From the NCBI RefSeq assembly GCF_023159225.1, contig NC_063188.1, positions 9,941,086 to 10,005,085 of the forward strand: DNA of 64,000 bases, read 5' to 3'. How positions within the stretch are numbered: the first letter of the stretch is position 1; each line of letters starts with the position of its first letter. Below, piece by piece: positions 38,814 to 50,800 of this stretch. Source of the DNA: Perognathus longimembris pacificus. Its lineage: Eukaryota > Chordata > Mammalia > Rodentia > Heteromyidae. The translations under genes were made by a program, and so were the position numbers. Below the pieces are notes generated by a model. The model did no database searches. It was given only the letters and a program-made list of their open reading frames with translations, and was not told where the DNA came from.

Positions 38814-41800
38814 CTATCATCTATCTGTCTGTCTATGCATGTATGTGTGTATGTATGTATGTGTCTGTCTGTCTGTCAATCCGAACACATACTATGTACC
38901 TGAACACATACTATGTACCAAGCACTATCCTAGGCAGTGTGGATACCAAGCCAAAGATCATTCAAATAAAACAAAACAAAACAAAACAAACCCCCAAATA
39001 ACATTGTGTAGGAGATGAGTTGCACTATATTAATTATACAAGGTGTTTAATGGGAACCCAAAAGATGAGACATTCTCTGTAGATGGGAAGTTCACTGCAG
39101 CCTTATTGAAGCATGGGCTGTATGGTAGAGAATGAGAAGATAGTTCAGTAGTTGAGGGTTAGGGGACAATTATTTGAGTGAGTGAAATGTACACAAGTGG
39201 ATGAATACATGATTATGAAACAGTGATGAGAGCCCTGATGTGAACCCAGGACCATAGGTTATAATTTGAAAGTCAGCTATAGGTTCCTTCACTAGAGACC
39301 TGAGAGCCTAATAGTGTAAATAAAGCACATTTCTCAGTACCAATTAGCTCATAGTTATGAATGTTTTTGTGGGTGGTTCAAACAGCACAGGATGTCCTCC
39401 TTCTACCCCTCAAGCTTGCTCAGTGGAACTTCCGCAGGTTACTTGTATAATTCTATGTCCTGCTGCCAACTCAAATGGGTGTGCTGTTGTTAGAAAACAA
39501 ATACTGCACATCACATTGTAATACTTGGTCTCACATTGTCCTGCTCAGGCTTGCTTCATAAAAAATGTTTGCATTCACAAATCAGTAATGTGTGCATATT
39601 TCTTCTTTATCACAGAAGGATGATTTTCAGATGTACGCAAAATATTGTCAGAATAAGCCAAGATCAGAGGTGATTTGGAAGAAGTACTCAGAATGTGCCT
39701 TTTTCCAGGTATAGTTACTATTCAAGTATTAAATATACTTTTCAGAAGGTATTAGAACAGTTCTTATTAATAACTTCATTTTCTGCTCTAAGTAGGTTAT
39801 GTATAAGTGAAAGAGCAACCGCATTCTCTCCAAAACTCTCTCTCTCTTTCTCTCACACACACACGCATGCACACACACACACACACACACACAGATATGT
39901 ACATAAACACATATTTGCTGTTCCTTGGAGGAAACCACTATGCATTTACTTTTTAAAGTATTTGCCTCCCTATCTCCAAAGAGCATGTTTATCTTTCTCC
40001 TTCCCATTCCTTCGCATTCCCCATGGACACATAGACATGTAATTATTTCTGTATTTATTTACTACTCACAATCAATTTTGGGAGATTTTTGCCACAAAAA
40101 AAAATCAACGCCCATACCCCCCCCAAACCTTTTAGCAGTCCCTTCTTCCCTCGCCTACTGCCATCCAGCAGCACTAGATAGCCACTAACCTGCTTTCTTT
40201 GTCTACATTTCATACAAATGGAAGCATGCAACATGGTTTTTTTGGTGTGTTTGACTTCTAAATTTTTTTTCTTTCTTTTTGTGCCAGTCGTGAGGCTTGA
40301 ACTCAAGGCTTGGGTGCTGTTCCTGAGCCCCCTGTGCTCAAGGCTTGGGTTCTACCCCTTGAGCCACAGTGAGTAGTTTATTGGAGACAAGAGCCTTACA
40401 GACTTTTTTTTTGGCCTCACCTGGCTTTGTCCTGAGTAGCTAAGGATTATAGGTGTGAGCCAACAGCGCTCAAGTTGACCTCTGTTTTTTCTTTTTTTGC
40501 CAGTTCTAGGGCTTGAACTCAGGGCCTGAGCACTGTCCTTGGCTTCTTTTTGCTCAAAGTACACTGAGGTTTGAGCCATAGCACCACTTCTGGCCTTTTC
40601 TATATATGTGGTGCTGAGGATTCGAACCCAGGGCTTCATGTATGCGAGGCAAGCACTCTTGCCACTAGGTCATATTCCCAGCCACTGAAGTTGAGCTCTG
40701 AAATTTGGCTCATGGCTTTGACCTCCACCCATGTGGCATGGCTCACTGCTTTTTATGACAATCATTACTTAATGAACATTTGGGTGCATAATACTGCTGT
40801 GAAAATTTTTTCGCAAGCTTTACTGTAGACATATATTTTCATTTCTTGGCTACCTACTTAGGAGTAAAATTGCTGGTCATATGCTTATGTCTTAGGAACT
40901 GTTGAACTGTTTTCCAAACTGGCAGTACTGCTTTACATCTGCAACAATAATGTATTCATCTGACCTTTACCTCTGACTTTCAGAGGTAACTGGCTATCTC
41001 TAATTCCTGGGTGTTTTAAAAGGCAAAGGGAATATTCTAGAGCATAAATTGAGAACTATCCTTTCACTTTTCCTGTTGACAGCATGAAACTCACTTTCCT
41101 CCACTATGTTTTGTTGTTTACCATTCCCGTTTTTGGTCTGAGAGTAAGACTTGAACTTGGTACCTGGCCCTTTTGTTCATTGGCTAGTGCTCTCCCGACA
41201 GAGCCATGCCTCTAACCCCTGTTTATCACCTTGAATGTGGTCTTCAGTTTCCAGACTCCATCAGTATTTTCTCCTCTTTGGGTTTTGCATTTTGAAGAAA
41301 AGGATTTCTATCATTTTCTTTGGGTTTCCTGAATGAGGAGCTATCAATGCATGCATCAGACTACCATTTCACTTAAATTAGATTGTATATTTAATTTTCT
41401 CTAGACCAAGTATAAATTCCTGGATCTTACTCAGGTAGATCGTCCTCCAATCCCTTTTTGTTTTACATGGCTCATCTGTACATTTCATCTCATCATTCCC
41501 TTCATGTTCTAATTATGACCCCTACAATGTTCCCAGGACCTAATGTCATGGCCTTTATGTTTATAGTGGCAGTGATCCAAGTACTGAATGAAATAAGCAC
41601 CATTCTACAAGAGCTCTATTTGTCTTATAACCTAAGAAAATCTATTCTCATGTCTAGTGTGGTTTATATTTAGCACAACCTATTTCTTCTCTGAGCCTTG
41701 CCTGCAGAATTGAATCTTTTGTTAATGTTTTTGGAGACTGAAGATTTTGAACCATCTCATCTACTGTCAGACCTTGCTTTGTCACTTTTAAGCATTTTAC

Positions 41801-44800
41801 ATCCACACAGAGTTATTTGTGAAAAAGTTTCAATCTTTGAATTTAGAGTTTTCTACTTCTTGAAATACTTTCTACCCTTGAGATACTGTTGATCATTTCT
41901 CAGCTATATTTTATCTTATAGTTTCTGTACGAATGATTTTTGTTTTCACATATGTACATCGAACATTATGACTGTATTTACTCACACTTTTTTTTGTTTT
42001 TTCCAGTCGTGGAGCCTGGAGTCAGGGCCTGAGCACTGTCCCTGGCTTCTTTTTGCTCAAGGCTAGCACTCTGCCACTTGAGCCACAGCGCCACTTTTCT
42101 GTTTATGTGGTGCTGAGGAATCGAACCCACAGCCTCATGCATGCTAGTCAAGCACTCTGTCGCTAAGACACATTCCCAGTCCCTGCTCACACTTTTTTTT
42201 GTTTGTATCTATACTTTCCCCTTGGCCTCCCTTGCTCCCAACTAACTACACAAGTTTTATTGTACATATCTGAACATGGAACTAGTAACTTGAGAGGATA
42301 GGTGGGTTGGGAAATATGGGAAGGAACCATGGAAAGAGTGACAGACCAATATATATTCTACTCATTAATTGATATGTTGAATTGAAAACCCTTGGTAGAA
42401 CTATTTGAAGATGATAAAATAAATTCAAATAAGAGTGATGTTTCTGATACATGTTCATTTAGATGTAAGAAATATCCATGCATTGGGTATAATAAAAGAA
42501 TATCAGGCATTTTCACAGGTACATGTTTTAATTTAAATTGATTGATAATTATCTTTTAATGACAGGAATGTCAAAGAAAATTAAAACACCGCCTTGGTCT
42601 GGATTCCTATTTACTCAAACCAGTGCAGCGCATCACTAAATACCAGCTGCTTTTAAAGGTAATTACCTGAAGCCTTTCTTTTTCTATTGTTTTGTTACTT
42701 CCCTCCCTCCCTCCCTCCCTCCCTCCCTCCCTCCCTCTCTCCCTCCCTCCCTTCCCCCTCCCTCCCTCCCTCCCTCCCTCCCTCCCTCCCTCCCTCCCTC
42801 CCTCCCTCCCTCCCTCCCTCCCTTCCTTCCTTCCTTCCTTCCTTCCTTCCTTCCTTCCTTCCTTCCTTCCTTCCTTCCTTCCTTCCTTCTTTTTGTTTTA
42901 GTTTTTTGGTCTAATGTGGCAAAACCATTTAAAAGGAAGTTGCTTAGTAAGAAAGAATAGACATAAACTCCAGGAAAGGGAAAGCTGGAGCTAACAGCAG
43001 AATCTGTGCAATGTGCTCCTTTCTGTTATGGTGGCTATCACATGATGTAAGCATGAATGTCAGTCTGAGAATATCTGGAGAGCTAAGCTATTTAAATCTC
43101 CGTACAAATAGCATGGGTTTATGCTAAAAGCTTCACAAAAGAAGTTTTCATATGGCTAAGAAGAACTAAGTAAATATTTCCTGGTTTTGAGATCATATAA
43201 TCTCAATATTCATGGCCTTCTTCATAAATATTGCAAATGGTACTCTCCCAGTATAATGTGAAATATTCCTAAAACATTGTATTAACTATACATATACCAT
43301 AATTTGTTTTACTGTGTCTTTCTCAATGTTATATGCTGCGTGCATCATGAATAACACAAATTACTGTATATAAATTAGAAAATCATGCAAAATTGCTTTA
43401 ATAGCTAATCTCTAATGTGTTAGGCTTTGTGTGTATGTGGCGTTAAGGTGAAGCCTTAGGCTTCAAGCAGGCAAATACTCCATTCGAGCTCCTCCTGCCT
43501 TCATCTCCCAATAATCTAATCTGTCTTGGTTGCTGTTGTTCTTCAGCTCCAAAACATTGAATGCCCACTGACATATACTGTTCAATTACTATCTTGTTTA
43601 TTGCCTGTCCAATTTTGACAGTTATTAAGAATATTAATAATATTTCAGAGAGCATATAAAGGGAATGACTCCAAATGGATGCCACTTATGTTTGGATTCC
43701 TTCTTGAAAGCATGTTTTCCCCAAATTTATGAGTTTTATTAAATTCTTTTAATATTTTCTGAATATTAAGTTTCATTCATGACTTATAATTTCAGGAGCT
43801 ATTAAAATGCAGCCAAGACAGTGAAGGATCTGCTCAATTAAAGGAGGCTGTTGACACCATGCTGGATTTACTGAAGTCAGTGAATGATTCCATGCATCAG
43901 ATTGCAATAAATGGCTACATTGTAAGTCAATTTTAATTATTATTGGATTGTTAGTGCTAAGTATGTCAGCATCCCTTTCTTACCATTCTAGAATCAATTG
44001 AGAAATAACATATATAAGAGACAGATTAGTGAAGATAAGTGCAAAATGGCTTCAGAAAAGGAGCCCAAAAGATTTATGACATTCCCTTCATCTTCACAGC
44101 TGTTCCCAAGTTGAGATCTATGGAGATGTAGCTCAAAGGAATTCTTGGGTCAGCTAAGCAGACACATGGTACCAGAACTGCTGCTTACCCTAGTCTATCA
44201 TAGACATAGAAGAAAAGGTTCAAATTCAATTAGTGGCCTGACACAGGTCAAGCACCAGTCAGGTGCAATCAGGCAGAGATGAGGTGGGTTAGCATAGCTG
44301 AAATATCCCCACATGGAGATGATATGAAGTGAAGGAAAACATTTCTTTTAGGCCACACCCTTACAGGAATTTTCTACATAATGTAATTCATGGCATGTTA
44401 TAGCATAAAAAGTTGTAATGAATGCATTTAAAAAATGCAAATTACACTTCAGGCTTTTAGTAGGTCAAGCAGGACTCTACAATTTTTAATGTCACAGATC
44501 TGAATGTAGCTCTGCTTTATACTACTGATGGGTTTTGATTTTCTATTCTAGGGAAACTTAAACGAACTGGGCAAGATGATAATCCAGGGTGGATTTAGTG
44601 TTTGGATAGGACACCGGAAAGGTACTACGAAGATGAAGGATTTTGCAAGATTCAAACCAATGCAGCGACATCTTTTCTTATATGAAAAAGCCATTATTTT
44701 TTGCAAAAGACGTGTTGAATCTAGAGAAGATGCTGATCGATACCCATCATATAGTTTCAAGCACTTTTTGAATGTAAGACAATTTATGTAATATAGTGTG

Positions 44801-47800
44801 AGATATACATATATATTCTATTTTGCATAATTTTTCAGTTTAAATGAGTAAGTTTTATACTTTAGCTGCGCATGTCCTTGTTTAAAAGCAAGCTTCAGGG
44901 GTTGGGAATATGGCCTAGTGGCAAGAGAGCTTGCCTTGTATACATGAAGCCATGTGTTCGATTTCCCAGCACCACATATATAGAAAATGGCCAGAAGTGG
45001 CGCTGTGGCTCAAGTGGCAGAGTGCTAGCCTTGAGCAAAAAGAAGACAGGAACAGTGCTCAGGCCCTGAGTCCAAGCCCCAGAACTGGCAAAAAAAAAAA
45101 AAGCAAGCTTTATCAGGCACTTTGGCTCTGTCCTGTAATCCTAGCTACTTAGGGGGCTGAAATCTAAGGATCATGTGTCAAACCCAGCCCAGGCAAGAAT
45201 GTCTGTGAGACCCTTATTTCCAATTAGCCACCCAAACATCTGGAAGTGGAGCTGTAGCTCAAGTGGTAGAGTCCTATTCTTGAGTGAAAGGTCCAAGCAA
45301 TAATGCAAGGCCCTAAGTTCAAGCCCCAGTACCTGCATAGGGAAAAAAAAAGCAAGTTTTAGTACAAGTCTTATATAGAAATAAAATCAAATGCACCCTT
45401 TATGTTGGGCATAAGAGGAGAGTATAGAGTTTGAGCTCCTCCATTCCCACCTCACTGCAATCCCAGGCACTCTTTTTGTTGTAAGGTGAGAAAACAGAGA
45501 AGCCCCATTTTGAGAGGGTTGAATCTTGGAGTCTTTATTAAAGGCTGGCGACTGCATGGTGGACTCCTGTCTCAAAGAACAGGAGCCAACAAATACCGTT
45601 ATCACTGTTAGGAAACTAAGCCATGAAGGCCAGAAAGGAAAGAAAGAACAAAAACAATAACAACAAACCAATTGTACACCAATGGAGAGTTAAAGTGGGA
45701 CACCATGGTAATTGGAGACGAGACAGCAGACAGGAGACAGGACACAAACTCGGAGACACATGGCATGGTGTAATGGCACCTCAGCTGGTCCAGGCCTACA
45801 TAGGGTCAGGGCAGGGGGCGTGGTCACAGGAAGCTCCCAGTGCCAGGCATTGTCTCCCCTTCCCTCACTTTCTTCCAGTTTTTCCCTACCCTCCTCTCCC
45901 AAAAGCTGTATAGATCATTTTCCACATAATGTCTAGTGAGTACTCTTTCAAGTTTTAAATTGTAAAAGCAATGTAACATTTGTCATAGAACAATCACAAA
46001 ATACAACAAATGATTCCTCTGGAATCCCCATCCAGTATCGTTTGAGTGACTTCTCTAGAACTTGCGCTTTTGTCGTTGTCATGAGCAATGTGTTGGAGAA
46101 TGGATGGAATTTGCAATGTCTCCTGACAGGATTGAGGTGACAGAGTGAGAAGGCATCTCCTGCATTTGATGCTCATAGGGCAAAGTCCCTTGATCTTCCC
46201 ACTGTCTGATTTTCCTGTTTTACTTCTAAATCCATAATAAGTTGTTTTTTTTTAAAAAAAATCCACTTAATTTTATCACAAATAACCAGTTGCTCCACAA
46301 GTACCATAGCCTATTTTCAAGTCTCTAGATTTCTAAGGGTCAGTTATGATTCAAATGAGCATCGACAGGCAACCAAAATGTTGTAATAATTTCATATAAG
46401 GTTTAGGTCTTTTGCTGTCTATATCCTTTTCTTTGGTAGGCACTTTCCTTTTGTAGGCATGTGCAATCTAATTTACTTGGTTTGTATCTCTCAAGTAACC
46501 TAGTTACTACCTAATGTAGAATTTCTCGCTTATATTGATTTTTCTATTTTGCCTTCAATTTGACACAATGATAAGCATGCCAGTGAAATTTTGCTCTAGT
46601 TCAGTAATCTAAGGAAGCATGGACTTTTGTGGAGATGCAGTTAGAAGAATCAACACTACAATAGTTACCATGGAAACTGTGTAAGACAGATATATGACCT
46701 ATTTCAATGGAAGGTAGATATAAGAACCTGGTGACTTACTAGATACAGGAAATAAATAATACTTTATATTTGAAGGAAGAAAGTTGTTTTGCTTCTTCTC
46801 TACTTTCCTGATAATGGTCTGTTATCCTTTTTGTTTGACTGCATTTATTATTTGTTCTTTTTATTTAGCAAATATTCACATGGTGCTTACTGAGTGTCAG
46901 ATGATAAAAGATTTCTTGGACACCTCAAAAATGAACTTCACCAATAATGATGTGTTGTATGTTAGCAGTAAAAGATAATGAAACATTTGCAATTCAAACA
47001 AAGGCAGGAATAGAAAGAAAATTCGTACTTTGAGAAGCTCATATGATCTGAATGTTTAATGCATGGTATTTAATCCCTATGTCAACCCCGAAAAAGATGT
47101 TCTTTATACTTCATAGAGAAGGAAGTACAGCTTCAGAAAAGTAGAGCAAATTACAGCAAAATAGATAGCTAGTAAATGGTAAAGGTTTCTAGCCCAACTC
47201 TCTGACTCCAAAGCTTGTCTACTCTCTAACTTATCCTGCTAGTAAGTCAAAGCCATGCAATGAAACAAAATTATTTGAAGGGGAAGGGGGAGGGGGAGGG
47301 GGGAATGAGGGACGAGGTAACAAATAGTACAAGAAATGTATCCAATGCCTAATGTATGAAACTGTAACCTCTCTGTAATTCAGTTTGATAATAAAAAATA
47401 TATATATAAAAGATGGAATGAATACTATTCATCTTGCATCTTCATATTTGAACATAAATAGATAAGGGAGTTATCGTGGGAACATAAATATATTTTGAGT
47501 CATTTTAAAAGTAACTTCCAACTATATTCAAGGTAGATTTCAGAGGCATTTTCTTTTTTTAAAATTTAATTTCATTGTCAAGCTGATATACAGTTACAGT
47601 TACATAGTAAGGTCGTGAGTATAGTTCTTGTTATTACCCTTCCCTCATTTTTCTCTCACCTTCCCTCCCTCCCACATACCCCCCTCAGCTGTACAGTAAA
47701 TTTCCAACATATTGTTTTGTATCACTTTTGCATTGGTTTAGAGGTATTTTCATTCTACTTCTAAGTATAATTGCATTCTTTTTCCTTGCTATAGGAATTT

Positions 47801-50800
47801 CACTAGCACTACTCTTATTTCTTATCAGTTTCAATGAGGGTCAGTTGAGGGGCTCATTAGTGAAACAAAATAGGATATTTTGAGATAATTAGGTTAGAAT
47901 TGAAAGAAAAGAGGAGAGCCCAAAAGAAATAGGGGAGAACATGTTTATATAGAAAGTAGTGAAATTGCTCAGAATGGAATTAGCCAACATATTAACAAAA
48001 GATGAAAGAAAACTGCAAAGCACAGATGAATGCATAAGAAGGGAAGTTTTGGTAACAAAAGGTGTGTACAGAAGTTTGTTTTTTTTTTCAAATTTTTATT
48101 ATCAAACTGATGTACAGAGAGGTTACAGTTTCATACGTTAGGCATTGGATACATTTCTTGTACTGTTTGTACAGAAGTTTTACTGAGAATTTTTTTGGTT
48201 TCCATAGAGGCTAAGGATTGGTGGAAGGTTATGAGATTCTGCTGTACCTGCTTGCTTTTTCCCAGCCCTGTATATTGGATTGTTATAACTTTTAACAATC
48301 TAGAGTTAAATAATTATTCATTTAAATTAATTTCAAATGGCTTTTCTCACTTTTTTACTTTTACTTCTCTAGCAAGTTTGGTTTAATAGTATGTAGTTTG
48401 TTTGTAACATACTTCAATCTTTGATTGCCTCTTTTGATGTTCAGATTTACCACAGTTTTGTCAATTACTGGAATTCAGCATGCATTCTGAACTATGAAAA
48501 CACTTACCCTTAATTACTGTGGCCTATGATAATACTTGTCCTTTCATAGTCACTGAATCTAAAAATGTATATTTTGCCCAAGTGAGAAATTCAGTTTCAT
48601 TTATAATGTAAATGAAGGAGAGTTAATGTAACTTCCTATTCAAAATAAAGTATTTATGACAATTGTGACTTCTTTCTTTTAGATGGATGAAGTTGGAATC
48701 ACAGAATATGTGAAAAGTGATAACCGCAAGTTTGAAATCTGGCATGATGGGAGGGATGAAGTATATATCGTACAGGTTGGTTATTATAGTTCATTCCTCT
48801 AAAATTATTATTCTAGAAACCTTAGTCTACATTAGGATGAAAAGCCTGAGTTGATAAATCATTTCACATTTCATAAGGTCTTACTTAAATCACTTGGATC
48901 ACGTTAATATTATTTCTACAGTCTTTGTGATGTATGTGAATATTTTTCTAATAGCATTTTTTTTTTAAATTGAGGAATGACCATGATGTCTAGGACTTTG
49001 AAGTTTTCACAACTACACTAGGAGACTAATGAACTGTAGCTGGCAACTTGTCAGATATTTACCTGTCCTGTCAGGTTACTCAAGGCAGGATTTGATGCTT
49101 TACATTTGCTCTAGAATATGGCTTTTAAAACCCTGATCAAATATGCTAAAGGTCCACTGTGTTGGAAGGAATCAAAATGTGCCATGATATTGTCAACAAA
49201 TCTCAATTTTGTGAATTGTGTCTGATCCTTGTGCTGATGTCTGTTGCCAATTCTCATTGCTTTTTTTTTTTTTTTTTTTTTTTGGCCAGTCCTGGGCCTT
49301 GGACTCAGGGCCTGAGCACTGTCCCTGGCTTCTTCCCGCTCAAGGCTAGCACTCTGCCACTTGAGCCACAGCGCTGCTTCTGGCCGTTTTCTGTATATGT
49401 GGTGCTGGGGAATCGAACCTAGGGCCTCGTGTATCCGAGGCAGGCACTCTTGCCACTAGGCTATATCCCCAGCCCCTCTCATTGCTTTTTGATTGTTTTA
49501 ATTCTGTACAGACTAGAACCTATAAAATACCTTTTCTAAGCTTGCATTACAACAAACTACTTCTTATTTAGCACACTTAGCTTGTAAGTAATGGGAGGAT
49601 ATTTAGAGAAGCTTTCATGCTATTAGTTACAAAGTTTATTTTGCAAGTTATTTTAACTTTGGAAAAGAATAGAGCTGACTTTATCAAAGGGAAACAAAAT
49701 TATAAACATAAAGTATGTACATAACATATAATACGAAAGTGTAAACATAAAACCTAAAGAACAAAGAGAAAAACCAAGGAAATCACTTGCATTTCTTTGA
49801 ATCATTGTTAGTACATTATCTAAGGATCATTTCAGAATAGTTTTCACAGTATTATTTCTACTATATCTAATCTGCTTGCTAATGATTAGTTTCTTAAAAA
49901 GTTTAAGAATTACATGGCTGGAATGTGAATATGGTGTTGTACAGAGTAGATTGTGCTTGTTGTAATTACATTTATGGTAAAATCATTCTTTTATAACAGA
50001 AAATATACCTTCCCTTCTTTCTTAATCTTTAGGCAAAAAGTGTAGATGTGAAGATGTTATGGCTAAAAGAAATAAGAAGTCTTTTGTTGAAACAACAGGA
50101 ACTTATAACAGGTAAATTCAAATAAGTATTATAACAGAAAGCACAGTAACAGTTCCTTAAATCATATTCTGTGAAACTTTTTGTTGTGAATAGGGTATTA
50201 ACTTCCCTCTATTTATAATATTGCAAGGGTTTGTGAAACTAAAAGTGGAAGATTGAGATTCACAAAATGAACCCTAGTTATTGAGAACCAGTTGAGAAGC
50301 AATATACTCTCAGTTCCCAGTTCTTCCCACCAGGAGACTCTGTTTAGGTACTCAGATAATCAGTGCCCACCAAGATTGGGACAGGGAGTTACTAGGAGCT
50401 CTAAATGTTTAATTTCATATTCCGTGGTTTGTAACTTTCCTTGTTGCTTCAAGACCCTGAAAGTTTGTCTGTCTGTCTCTCTCTGTATATGTGTATATGA
50501 GAAAGAGAGAGAGACAGAGTGGGAGGAGGGTGGGAGAGAAAGGGACAGAGTAACCAGAGACAAGACACAAAGACATTGCCTTCAAGGAAGTAGGAAGTGT
50601 GGCTTCTAAATGACACATATATAAGCTTTGTTTTCTTTCACAGTTGAGAAACGGAAGCAGCACGTCATGGAGCTGTGTAATATTACTCCTCAACAGAATG
50701 ATGAGTAAGTGGTAATTCTTCAAGAACTATCAGACTTGAAGTTTTCTTGTTTCCATAGGTAACACGAAACAGTGTAATTCAAATGTCCCAGACAAAAGCC

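Larger units (their letters stand above)
39925..41010 (-). mobile_element. Old L1M-like relic broken by two SINEs
   Basis: Pieces at 39925-40260 and 40700-41010 carry ancient L1 3' sequence on the minus strand (for example ..catttcatacaaatggaagc.. and ..ttttccaaactggcagtact..). Confidence 0.55.

Noticed and set aside
42700..42889. CRISPR-like or satellite array
   Set aside because: The repeats are 4-base microsatellite units with no spacers.
42687..42914. Plus frames made of repeated Pro-Ser-Leu
   Set aside because: Translation of the (CCCT)n(CCTT)n tract.
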